NCBI GenBank assembly: GCA_905197385.1
Contig: CAJJYO010000124.1
Location: 1-5,246, forward strand
Direction: 5' to 3'
DNA length: 5,246 bases
From: an uncultured Collinsella sp.
GTDB lineage: Bacteria; Actinomycetota; Coriobacteriia; Coriobacteriales; Coriobacteriaceae
In this document: in pieces, positions 1 to 5,246 of the stretch
Position numbering within the stretch: the first letter of the stretch is position 1
How the letters are laid out: each line of letters starts with the position of its first letter
Made by a program: the position numbers and the translations under genes
Notes under the pieces: model-generated
Told to the model about the DNA's origin: nothing
Seen by the model: the letters and a program-made list of their open reading frames with translations, nothing else
Database searches by the model: none

Positions 1-571
1 CGACCCGGTGCTCAAAGAGGGCGCGCTGCTCACGAACGTGTTCAACCGCCTGGCCCGCAGCTGCTTCTACGGCGTCGCCGTCAAGGAGGGCGACGAGAGC
101 CCCTATCGCAACGGCTGCATTCCGGCCGGCGCCGCCTCTGCTGCCGTGGTCGAGGCTGCCGAGCAGGCCGCCCTTGCCTTTGAGCAGGCCATGTACAAGT
201 TCGAGACGCACCGCGCGCTCGCCGTGTGCGACGACTACCTGCGCGCCGCCAACAAGCGCTGGAGCGATGCCTCCAAGGCCGCCAACAAGCTCGAGGGTGA
301 GCCGGCCAACGCCGCCATGAAGCAGCCCCTGGTCGACGCCTTCACCGAGCTGCGTGTGGCAACCGTGCTCATGCACGGCATCGTCCCGGCCGGCTGCGAG
401 CTCATCTGCGAGTACTTCGACGTCGACCCGGTCGCCTTCTTTAGCTGGGACAACATCTTTGCCTCCACGGACGAGTTTGTGGAGAGCCTGGGCGAGAAGC
501 CCGGCGAGCACCGCGTAAAGCCGCTGCCCCCGCGCTTCGACTTCTTTAGCAAGCACGAGAGCCAGTACTAA
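1..571 (+). CDS. metG: Methionyl-tRNA synthetase, C-terminal anticodon-binding part (5'-truncated by window)
   Basis: The reading frame is open from the left edge (first full codon at base 2) to TAA at 569-571, giving 189 visible residues. The GTG at 8 is internal, not a start, because the frame continues upstream. The visible part looks like the all-helical anticodon-binding domain of class I methionine-tRNA ligases. It has an opening helix with the TN-x-x-NR pattern (visible residues 11-16), an ANKRW helix (83-87), an LRVATVLMHGIVP helix (117-129) and the typical ending LPPRFDFFSKHESQY. The enzyme attaches methionine to tRNA-Met in the cytoplasm; the Rossmann catalytic domain with HIGH and KMSKS would lie upstream. 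There is no C-terminal Trbp111-like tRNA-binding domain, so this is the short form. One oddity: the D-E-x-x-P-W motif whose Trp reads the CAU anticodon is not at its usual place after ANKR. Another class I tRNA ligase-like protein is possible but less likely. Confidence 0.8.
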   Translation, partial: DPVLKEGALLTNVFNRLARSCFYGVAVKEGDESPYRNGCIPAGAASAAVVEAAEQAALAFEQAMYKFETHRALAVCDDYLRAANKRWSDASKAANKLEGEPANAAMKQPLVDAFTELRVATVLMHGIVPAGCELICEYFDVDPVAFFSWDNIFASTDEFVESLGEKPGEHRVKPLPPRFDFFSKHESQY

Positions 572-572
572 A

Positions 573-592
573 GCACGCCAGCAGCGGCGTGC
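573..592 (+). terminator. GC-rich hairpin after metG; weak or leaky terminator
   Basis: A perfect 7-bp inverted repeat, GCACGCC / GGCGTGC, with a 6-base loop begins one base after the metG stop codon. No T-tract follows (next bases are ccggaaag), so it is not a standard intrinsic terminator. It could slow polymerase, protect an mRNA 3' end, or partly separate metG from the methyltransferase gene 38 bases further on. The hairpin is seen directly; the role is inferred. Confidence 0.35.
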
Positions 593-630
593 CCGGAAAG
601 TAGTCAATTTGGGACGGGAAGGAAAGACGG

Positions 631-1734
631 ATGTCCAAGCCGCGTCGTCGTAAGCAAAAAAAGCAGGTTAAGCCCGAGCTCAAGCTTAGGCAGTTTGCCG
701 CTGCCGAGCTTTCCGACCGGCTTGCCGCCCAACACTCCGCCGCCGACCTGCCGCGCTTTATGGTCGATACGGTTGCCGGCGCCTATACGCCTGCCGATGC
801 CGAGCTCATGATCGAGGGCTTTGGCGCCGCAGCCACGCGCCCGGTCACACTGCGCGCCAACACGCTCAAGGCGACCGCCGAGGGCATTGCCGCCGCACTC
901 GACGCCGCCGGGATCGCCCACCAAACCGTTGCCTGGTACCAGGATGCCTTCGTCCTGCCCGACGCCCAAGTTTCCGACCTTTGGGGCCTCGACATCTACC
1001 GTGACGGCAAGATCTACCTGCAGAGCCTGTCGTCGATGATGCCGCCGCTCGTGCTGGGCGCTCAGGCCGGCGAGGACATCCTGGACATGTGTGCAGCCCC
1101 CGGCGGCAAGACAACGCAGATCGCCGCCCTCACCCAGGGCCAGGCACACCTCACGGCCTGCGAGATGAGCATTCCCCGCGCCGAAAAGCTCGAGGCCAAC
1201 TTGGGCCGCCAGGGCGCCAAAAACGTGCCCGTCATGCGTATTGACGCGCGCGAGCTTGACGAGTTCTTCCGCTTTGACCGTATCCTGCTCGACGCCCCCT
1301 GCACCGGCACGGGCACCGTCATCAGCGGCAACGAGAAAAGCCTGCGCGGCCTGACCGAGCAGCTGCTCGTCAAGTGCGCCCGCTCGCAGCGCGCGCTTCT
1401 GGACCGCGCCATGGGAGCCCTCAAACCGGGCGGCACGCTCGTCTATTCCACCTGTTCGATCATGCCGCAGGAAAATGAGGACGCCCTGCAAGAGGCCCTC
1501 GACAAGCACATGGATTGCGAGCTTATCCCCCTCGACGGCACACCGAGCGAAAGTGAAGCGCGTCGCGCCCAGGATGCCGGCGAGGAGCCGCATATCGAGT
1601 GCAACGCCCTCACCGAGGCCATCGCCGCCGGCCATGTCTCGGCCATCGCCAACGGTATGCCCGGCACGCTGACCATTCCGCCTAGCCGCGATTTTGAGGG
1701 CTTCTACATTGCCCTGATCCGAAAACGCAGCTAG
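631..1734 (+). CDS. RsmB/NOP2/Sun-family SAM-dependent RNA 5-methylcytosine methyltransferase
   Basis: This 367-residue protein shows the full signature of RNA m5C methyltransferases. SAM-binding motif I is DMCAAPGGKT (152-161). Motif IV is DAPCTGTGT (221-229), whose Cys224 normally helps release the product. Motif VI is STCS (273-276), whose Cys275 is the expected nucleophile attacking cytosine C6. The Arg/Lys-rich start (residues 4-19) fits RNA contact. About 75 N-terminal residues precede the RANTLK motif (75-80), as in NOP2-like and RsmF-like proteins. The substrate, a 16S or 23S rRNA cytosine or a tRNA, cannot be told from sequence. I see no NusB-like domain as in RsmB, and the end (about 300-367) is too short for the full RsmF tail. 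The ATG is supported by GGAAGGA at 617-623, 7 bases upstream. It lies 59 bases after metG on the same strand and is probably cotranscribed. The family call is secure; assigning rsmF or rsmB is not. Confidence 0.93.
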   Translation: MSKPRRRKQKKQVKPELKLRQFAAAELSDRLAAQHSAADLPRFMVDTVAGAYTPADAELMIEGFGAAATRPVTLRANTLKATAEGIAAALDAAGIAHQTVAWYQDAFVLPDAQVSDLWGLDIYRDGKIYLQSLSSMMPPLVLGAQAGEDILDMCAAPGGKTTQIAALTQGQAHLTACEMSIPRAEKLEANLGRQGAKNVPVMRIDARELDEFFRFDRILLDAPCTGTGTVISGNEKSLRGLTEQLLVKCARSQRALLDRAMGALKPGGTLVYSTCSIMPQENEDALQEALDKHMDCELIPLDGTPSESEARRAQDAGEEPHIECNALTEAIAAGHVSAIANGMPGTLTIPPSRDFEGFYIALIRKRS

Positions 1735-1758
1735 CGCACGGATCAAAAACTCAACAAG

Positions 1759-1929
1759 CTATCTCTGTGCGCGTTTGCCCTGCTGGTCGCGATGCTGTTT
1801 AAGCATCGCGCGCTCCTTGCGTTCGGCCCTTTTGCCCTTAATGGCCGTGACCACAAAGTAGATGACCGCGGCGGCAACGATTGCGCCCACGCACAGGCCA
1901 ATCGAGCCAAACATTGCTGTCAATTCCAT
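1759..1929 (-). CDS. Small single-pass membrane protein, 56 residues, unknown function
   Basis: Read on the minus strand, ATG (1929-1927) opens 56 codons ending in TAG (1761-1759). A strong purine-rich Shine-Dalgarno, AGAGAGGTGA at 1935-1944, sits about 5 bases before the ATG, which is the main reason to call a gene this short. The protein starts MELTAMFGSIGLCVGAIVAA. Residues about 6-30 form one hydrophobic helix ending VIYFVVTAI. The remaining tail (31-56) is very basic, with 11 Lys/Arg against 3 acidic residues. By the positive-inside rule the N-terminus should face out and the basic tail lie in the cytoplasm. Residues 33-56 are likely helical and could bind nucleic acid or phospholipid; that is inference. 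The gene converges on the methyltransferase gene with only 24 bases between stops, and diverges from the TIM-barrel gene. I recognise no family. It lacks the motifs that would mark TatA, SecG or YajC. Confidence 0.75.
   Translation of the reverse strand: MELTAMFGSIGLCVGAIVAAAVIYFVVTAIKGKRAERKERAMLKQHRDQQGKRAQR
1788..1810. repeat. Perfect 9-bp inverted repeat inside the small membrane-protein gene
   Basis: CGCGATGCT (1788-1796) and AGCATCGCG (1802-1810) are exact reverse complements around a 5-base loop. The structure lies in codons about 40-47 of the 56-residue protein, near its 3' end. No T-run follows on either strand, so it does not look like an intrinsic terminator. It may be a chance result of the codons for RAMLKQHR, or a stabilising mRNA stem. 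Confidence 0.6.
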
Positions 1930-1961
1930 ACCGCGTCACCTCTCTTTTAAACGGGACTTTC

Positions 1962-1970
1962 AAGATAGCA
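1962..1970 (-). promoter_or_regulatory. Possible extended -10 promoter for the small membrane-protein gene
   Basis: On the minus strand the sequence reads TGCTATCTT, an extended -10 (TGn) followed by TATCTT, which matches 4 of 6 consensus bases. It lies about 32 bases upstream of the ATG at 1929, leaving a short leader that carries the Shine-Dalgarno. No good -35 is visible at 16-18 bases, which extended -10 promoters can tolerate. Prediction by eye only. Confidence 0.3.
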
Positions 1971-2061
1971 CCTCGATTCCCGCCACCACAGCTCCTTCAC
2001 GTTCGCCGGCCCTTCAGTCTAACGGATGGCGCAGCGGGGAAAAATCAACTCGTCAAACGAT

Positions 2062-2089
2062 TTAGCACTCGCAACGCCGGTCGTACACT
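2062..2089 (+). promoter_or_regulatory. Possible promoter of the TIM-barrel gene
   Basis: TTAGCA (2062-2067) and TACACT (2084-2089) each match 4 of 6 consensus bases for -35 and -10, with a 16-base spacer. Transcription would start near 2096, giving a leader of about 25 bases. The rest of the 190-base divergent region 1930-2119 holds no gene that I can support. Confidence 0.3.
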
Positions 2090-2097
2090 GCCGACCG
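2078..2097. repeat. Inverted repeat CGGTCG-N8-CGACCG spanning the putative -10
   Basis: Six-base arms CGGTCG (2078-2083) and CGACCG (2092-2097) flank 8 bases that include the proposed TACACT -10. A protein dimer bound here would block the promoter, so it is a candidate operator. Six-base GC-rich arms do arise by chance, and no regulator gene lies nearby. Confidence 0.3.
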
Positions 2098-2119
2098 CAC
2101 AGCATAGAAACGGACCGCC

Positions 2120-3211
2120 ATGGATTCTCTCAACGATTTGAACGAGCGCGTCGACGCCTTTGTCGGCACCAGCTCCTTCGAGACGCCTGCCGCGACGAAC
2201 GACCAAGCCCCCATCGATGTTCCCGCCGAGGTTCACGAGGACATCGTCGCCTCGGTCGACTTCTCCGAGGTTGAGCTTGCAGACGAATTTACCGAGCCCC
2301 AGGTGGCCGTAACTCCCAACGGCCTTTTGCCCATGGAGCCGCTGCCCATCGACGGGCGTCTGCGCAAGGCAGCCCTCCGTATGCCCGATGAGATCGAGGG
2401 AGCCAGCGGCTTTACGCTCTTTGGCCGCCGCATCAAATCGCTCATCTACACCACCGACGTGGCGGTCATCCGCAACTCCAATGCCGACGCCGTGTTTGCC
2501 GTCTACCCCTTCACGCCGCAGCCCGCCATTACGCAAGCGTTGCTGACTGTTGCCGAGTGCCCGGTCTTTGTGGGCGTTGGCGGCGGCACCACCACCGGTA
2601 AGCGTTCCGTGCAGATGGCGGCCGTATCCGAGATGCAGGGCGCGGCGGGCTGCGTGGTCAACTCCCCCGCTACTGCCGAGATGGTCGAGCACATCACCAA
2701 CATCGCCGACATCCCCGTCATCGCCACGGTCGTTCGCTGCGACGACGATGCTCACGCCAAGGTGCGCGCCGGAGCCAAGATTCTCAACATCGCCGCCGGC
2801 AAAAACACGCCCCAGGTCCTGCGCGAGCTGCGCGAGCACTATCCCAACCTGCCGCTCATCGCACCGGGCGGCAAGACGCCCGAGAGCATCCGTGAAACCA
2901 TCGCCGCTGGCGCCAACGCCATCATCTGGACGCCGCCTTCGGCCCAGCAGCTTCAGACCGACATGATGCAGCGATACCGCAAGATGAAAGAAGACGCCAC
3001 GCCCGTCATCTCGCGCGACGATGTGCCCATTATCGACCAGGTCGCCGCCGCCGAGGTTAGCCAGGTCGAGAACATGAATCCCGACGTGCCGATCCCCGAC
3101 GAAGTCATCGAACGCGTCGCTTCGATCCACGATCATATCGAGGAACGTCGCGCCAACCGCGGACTCAAGCCCTCGCTGCACGGCTTTTTCTTCCGCGGAA
3201 AGAAACGCTAG
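2120..3211 (+). CDS. Conserved TIM-barrel protein (KDPG-aldolase-like 'hydrolase' family) with extra N- and C-terminal tails
   Basis: The 363-residue product has a core (about 74-290) that I recognise as a conserved family in Firmicutes and Actinobacteria, usually just named 'hydrolase'. Core marks are FGRRIKSLIYTTDVAVIRN (101-119), VYPFTPQP (128-135), VGVGGGTTTGKR (151-162), GGKTPESI (250-257) and GANAIIWTPPS (264-274). The alternating strand/helix pattern and the Gly-rich ends of late strands resemble phosphate-binding (beta/alpha)8 barrels such as KDPG aldolase. The substrate is unknown to me and 'hydrolase' should not be taken as proven. Residues 1-60 are unusually acidic (16 Asp/Glu, one Arg) and probably disordered. 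Residues 291-363 form a second extension ending in a basic stretch, FFFRGKKR. The start ATG has only a weak Shine-Dalgarno (GGA at 2112-2114), but no other Met occurs before residue 72, which would remove only the acidic tail. The gene appears monocistronic, closed by a strong terminator. Confidence 0.85.
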   Translation: MDSLNDLNERVDAFVGTSSFETPAATNDQAPIDVPAEVHEDIVASVDFSEVELADEFTEPQVAVTPNGLLPMEPLPIDGRLRKAALRMPDEIEGASGFTLFGRRIKSLIYTTDVAVIRNSNADAVFAVYPFTPQPAITQALLTVAECPVFVGVGGGTTTGKRSVQMAAVSEMQGAAGCVVNSPATAEMVEHITNIADIPVIATVVRCDDDAHAKVRAGAKILNIAAGKNTPQVLRELREHYPNLPLIAPGGKTPESIRETIAAGANAIIWTPPSAQQLQTDMMQRYRKMKEDATPVISRDDVPIIDQVAAAEVSQVENMNPDVPIPDEVIERVASIHDHIEERRANRGLKPSLHGFFFRGKKR

Positions 3212-3221
3212 CCGCAACAGC

Positions 3222-3256
3222 AAGGCCCGTCCCGCAAACAACGGGACGGGCCTTTT
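3222..3256 (+). terminator. Strong rho-independent terminator after the TIM-barrel gene
   Basis: A perfect 13-bp stem pairs AAGGCCCGTCCCG (3222-3234) with CGGGACGGGCCTT (3242-3254) around the 7-base loop CAAACAA. On + it is followed by TTCC, so the T-run (3253-3256) partly overlaps the stem. It begins 11 bases after the stop codon. On - the stem also forms and faces the incoming degV transcript, but the downstream T-run there is only TT, so stopping would be weaker in that direction. Confidence 0.92.
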
Positions 3257-3319
3257 CCTGTTATCAAGTGTCAGGAGGGACAGGCGCAGCCGTTAAAACC
3301 GTCAGCCAGCCCACAAACG

Positions 3320-4210
3320 CTAATCCACGCGCTTGTCGCCCATAAAGAAGACGGCCACCGTGCCGGGGCCGGTATGCGAGCCAATCAGGGCACCGATGCT
3401 ATTGATCTCAATCTTGCCTTTGAGCTGCGGAACCTGTTCCTCTATCAGTGCCGCAACGGCCTCGGCGTCCTCGCGGCACGCCGAGTGCGACATGATGCAC
3501 TTGCCCGAATAGTTCGCGCCGTCCTGCACATGCGCCATCACGGTCTTGGCCATCTCGGAGATCGCGCGCTTCTTGGTGCGAATCTTCTCGCGCGGCGCCA
3601 GCTCACCTTCGCAATCGACCGTCATAAGCGGGCAAATCTTGAGCGCCGTGCCGATGATCGCGCTCGCGGCCGAAATGCGACCGCCGCGCAGGTAGCTCGA
3701 CAGATCGGTCGAGAAGAACCAGTGGTGCAGGTTGAGTTTATGCTCCTCAATCCAAGCGGCCGTCTCGTCGAGCGAAGCGCCGCTATCGCGAACGTCGGCG
3801 GCACATTCCGCCAGCAGGCCAAAGCCCGAAGACGCCGCCAGCGAGTCGATGACGCGTACCTTGCCGCCCTGGGGATAGCGATCCGCAAGCATCTGCGCCG
3901 CAACGCAGGCCGATCCATACGTGCCCGAAATACCCGACGACAACGCCAGGTGCAGCACGTCTTTACCCTCGGCAACAAACGGCTCCCAAAACTCCTCGTA
4001 CTCACCCACGCTCACCTGAGACGTCTTGGGCATGGCGCCCGCGGCAATCTGGGCAAAAAACTCGTCCGGCGCAATCGACTGATACAGATCGTCCGTATAG
4101 ACAACATCGTCGATCTCGTAATGAAAACACACGACAGGGATATTGCGCGATTCAAAGAACTCGCGGGTTCGGTCGGCGGCGGATTCACAGGTCAGGACAA
4201 AATCACTCAT
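3320..4210 (-). CDS. DegV family protein (fatty-acid-binding, FakB-like)
   Basis: The 296-residue product has the normal DegV length and motifs. They are TSQVS (63-67), SSGISGTYGSA (91-101), the DS pair (122-123), YLRGGRIS (173-180) and the C-terminal IGSHTGPGTVAVFF (276-289). DegV proteins bind a single fatty acid in a two-domain fold. In Firmicutes some act as FakB, presenting the fatty acid to the kinase FakA for phosphorylation and use in phospholipid synthesis. No fakA is in the window, so the role is by family only. I chose the ATG at 4210 because AAGGAG (4217-4222) lies 6 bases upstream and MSDFVLTCESAAD is a typical DegV start. The frame stays open 59 codons further up to an ATG at 4387, but that stretch overlaps the promoter and has non-coding composition. 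The gene converges on the TIM-barrel gene and diverges from fbp. Confidence 0.93.
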   Translation of the reverse strand: MSDFVLTCESAADRTREFFESRNIPVVCFHYEIDDVVYTDDLYQSIAPDEFFAQIAAGAMPKTSQVSVGEYEEFWEPFVAEGKDVLHLALSSGISGTYGSACVAAQMLADRYPQGGKVRVIDSLAASSGFGLLAECAADVRDSGASLDETAAWIEEHKLNLHHWFFSTDLSSYLRGGRISAASAIIGTALKICPLMTVDCEGELAPREKIRTKKRAISEMAKTVMAHVQDGANYSGKCIMSHSACREDAEAVAALIEEQVPQLKGKIEINSIGALIGSHTGPGTVAVFFMGDKRVD

Positions 4211-4238
4211 ATGAGGCTCCTTACTTATTACTGCGTAA

Positions 4239-4247
4239 ATTATCGCA
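4239..4247 (-). promoter_or_regulatory. Extended -10 promoter of degV
   Basis: On the minus strand the sequence is TGCGATAAT, an extended -10 (TGn) with GATAAT matching 5 of 6 consensus bases. It lies 28 bases upstream of the ATG at 4210, which places the start of transcription near 4232 and leaves a leader of about 22 bases containing AAGGAG. No matching -35 at 17 bases is evident. Confidence 0.5.
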
Positions 4248-4272
4248 CAGCAAGCGTGAATACAGTACAAAT

Positions 4273-4309
4273 GTCCACTATTTACCAAATTGAACCAAAG
4301 GTAGTGAAC
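4273..4309. repeat. Imperfect inverted repeat in the degV-fbp region
   Basis: GTcCACTA (4273-4280) and TAGTGaAC (4302-4309) are reverse complements except for one position, centred at 4291. Inside lie two ACCAAA boxes starting at 4284 and 4294, 10 bases apart, one helical turn. The repeat is upstream of the degV -10, consistent with an operator or activator site. The role is inferred. Confidence 0.35.
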
Positions 4310-4508
4310 ATCTTTACCGTCATCCTCTCTATCGATCCAGGAGGCATGCGCCTGCAAAACGACCCCGCGTCTCCATTCAACCGCCATATCTACCTCAACT
4401 AAATCGATTTACCAAACCGTTCGGCCAACAATTTGACCTCCCATCTCCAATCGAAACAAAAGCGGCGCATACTGATAAACGTTTGACGCTGTTTGTCAGT
4501 TTTACCAA
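4280..4508. repeat. Three TTTACCAA boxes
   Basis: TTTACCAA occurs at 4281-4288, 4408-4415 and 4501-4508; the first two share the longer form ATTTACCAAA. A partial copy, TTTACC, is at 4313-4318. The same 8-mer three times in 228 bases, all in one orientation in a promoter region, suggests a protein-binding site shared by degV and fbp. No regulator can be named. Confidence 0.35.
4471..4500 (+). promoter_or_regulatory. 10-bp-arm hairpin just upstream of the fbp ribosome binding site
   Basis: ACTGATAAAC (4471-4480) pairs with GTTTGTCAGT (4491-4500) at 9 of 10 positions, the tenth being a T-G wobble, around a 10-base loop. It ends 15 bases before the fbp Shine-Dalgarno and is followed by TTT. As DNA it could be a dimer operator; as RNA it could be a leader hairpin or weak attenuator. 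The stem is AT-rich, so an operator seems more likely than a terminator. Confidence 0.5.
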
Positions 4509-4527
4509 CCACATCGGAAGGTGCTTC

Positions 4528-5246
4528 ATGGTCGCATTCGATCGCAATCCGCAAGACTTCAAGTATCTGCGCCTGCTGTCGAGACAGTTCCCCACCGAGC
4601 AATCCGCATTCACCGAAATCATCAACCTCTCAGCCATCCTCAACCTGCCCAAGGGCACCGAGCATTTTATGAGCGATGTGCATGGCGAATACGAAGCCTT
4701 TATGCACATCCTCAACAACTGCTCGGGTGTTGTGCGCGAGCATGTCGACGAGATCTTTGGCGACACGCTCTCCTTTGACGAAAAGGGCGAGCTGTGCACG
4801 CTCATCTACTATCCGCGCGAGAAGATCGATCTTGTCCGCAGCCGGCGCGAGGACTCGCCCACCTGGTACAAGACCATGCTCGACCAGCTCATTGTGGTTG
4901 CCCGCTCGCTTTCGAGCCGTTATACCCGCTCCAAGGTGCGTAAGGCCATCCCGCGCGATTACGCCTACATTATCGACGAGTTGCTGCACACGCATCCGGA
5001 TGAGAACAACTACCGCGTGCGGTATCACGAGCGCATTATCGAATCCATTCTGGAGACCGCCAGCGCCGACGACTTTATCGAGTCGCTTGCTTCACTCATC
5101 AAGCGCCTCGCCGTCGACCACCTGCACTTGGTGGGCGACATCTTCGACCGTGGCGGCGGCGCGGCCAAAATTATGGACCGCCTGCTCACCTATCATTCGC
5201 TCGATATTCAATGGGGCAACCATGATGTGCTCTGGATGGGTGCAGC
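4528..5246 (+). CDS. fbp: Fructose-1,6-bisphosphatase class III (3'-truncated by window)
   Basis: The frame opens at ATG 4528, with Shine-Dalgarno GGAAGG at 4516-4521, 6 bases upstream, and runs off the right edge after 239 full codons. The product hydrolyses fructose-1,6-bisphosphate to fructose-6-phosphate in the cytoplasm, the committed step of gluconeogenesis. It closely resembles Bacillus subtilis Fbp: IINLSAILNLPKGTEHF (31-47), YTRSKVRKA (132-140), DHLHLVGDIFDRG (197-209) and DIQWGNHDVLW (226-236). The metallophosphoesterase metal ligands are all visible: D50 and H52 in SDVHGEY, D204 and D207 in GDIFDRG, and N231 and H232 in GNHD. Full-length class III enzymes have about 640-670 residues, so roughly one third is present. 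The N-terminus lacks the roughly 30 residues that precede the conserved part in Bacillus. Known family members use Mn2+; the divergent degV gene is not an obvious pathway partner. Confidence 0.95.
   Translation, partial: MVAFDRNPQDFKYLRLLSRQFPTEQSAFTEIINLSAILNLPKGTEHFMSDVHGEYEAFMHILNNCSGVVREHVDEIFGDTLSFDEKGELCTLIYYPREKIDLVRSRREDSPTWYKTMLDQLIVVARSLSSRYTRSKVRKAIPRDYAYIIDELLHTHPDENNYRVRYHERIIESILETASADDFIESLASLIKRLAVDHLHLVGDIFDRGGGAAKIMDRLLTYHSLDIQWGNHDVLWMGA

Larger units (their letters stand above)
4211..4527. other. Divergent degV-fbp regulatory region (317 bases, no gene)
   Basis: This stretch is visibly richer in A and T than the flanking genes and holds no protein gene that I can support. 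It contains the degV ribosome site and extended -10, four TTTACC motifs, an imperfect inverted repeat centred near 4291, and a hairpin at 4471-4500 just before the fbp ribosome site. No clear sigma-70 promoter for fbp is visible; TTGACC (4433-4438) could be a -35 but lacks a good partner. Confidence 0.6.

Noticed and set aside
604..1746. 380-codon open frame antisense to the methyltransferase gene
   Set aside because: Gly/Ala/Arg-rich translation with no recognisable motif, fully covered by a gene with strong catalytic motifs; a common artefact of GC-rich codon bias.
1734..1772. Possible terminator between the convergent genes, GCGCAC...GTGCGC
   Set aside because: Only 6 bp of stem with a 27-base loop and no T-run; too weak to call.
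2062..2070. TTAGCACTC, the left half of a CIRCE (HrcA) element
   Set aside because: The required right half GAGTGCTAA is absent 9 bases downstream; the neighbouring genes are not heat-shock genes.
1862..2141. Short + strand frames in the 1862-2141 region
   Set aside because: No ribosome sites, low-complexity Thr/Pro/Arg composition, and they overlap the minus-strand small gene and the divergent promoter region.
2045..3241. 398-codon open frame antisense to the TIM-barrel gene
   Set aside because: Starts inside the terminator hairpin, has no ribosome site that I can see, and shadows a conserved protein; low-complexity composition.
3270..3283. Short inverted repeat TGTC-N6-GACA between the terminator and degV
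   Set aside because: Four-base arms are expected by chance and it sits downstream of both convergent genes.
3374..4402. 342-codon + strand frame opposite degV
   Set aside because: Arg/Ala/Leu-rich shadow of degV that runs on through the intergenic region; no motif or domain visible.
4346..4402. 18-codon leader-peptide-like ORF after AGGAGG (4339-4344) on +
   Set aside because: The Shine-Dalgarno is only one base from the ATG, too close for efficient initiation, and the peptide has no run of regulatory codons.

Overview
The window is GC-rich, strongly GC3-biased bacterial chromosome. Its gene content and style suggest a gut actinobacterium of the class Coriobacteriia, most likely Collinsella or a close relative. 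That placement rests on protein style and composition read by eye, not on a database search. It looks like ordinary chromosomal housekeeping sequence: I see no insertion sequence, phage gene, CRISPR array, tRNA or rRNA.

Layout from left to right. (1) The 3' end of a methionyl-tRNA synthetase-like gene on + (to 571). (2) After a short hairpin, an RsmB/NOP2/Sun-family RNA m5C methyltransferase on + (631-1734), probably cotranscribed with it. (3) A 56-residue single-pass membrane protein on - (1759-1929), convergent with the methyltransferase. (4) A 190-base divergent promoter region (1930-2119). (5) A conserved TIM-barrel protein of the family loosely named 'hydrolase', with long extra tails at both ends, on + (2120-3211). 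It ends at a textbook intrinsic terminator (3222-3256). (6) A DegV-family fatty-acid-binding protein on - (3320-4210). (7) A relatively AT-rich divergent region (4211-4527) with an extended -10 for degV, repeated TTTACCAA boxes and a 10-bp-arm hairpin just before the next ribosome binding site. (8) The 5' part of a class III fructose-1,6-bisphosphatase gene on +, running off the right edge.

Functionally, the left pair serves translation (tRNA charging and rRNA/tRNA methylation). The right side concerns lipid handling (DegV) and gluconeogenesis (Fbp). No pathway joins all the genes. I did not find a convincing undescribed system. The points most worth a second look are the small membrane protein, the lineage-specific tails on the TIM-barrel protein, the structured fbp upstream region, and an apparently atypical anticodon-binding motif in the synthetase fragment.
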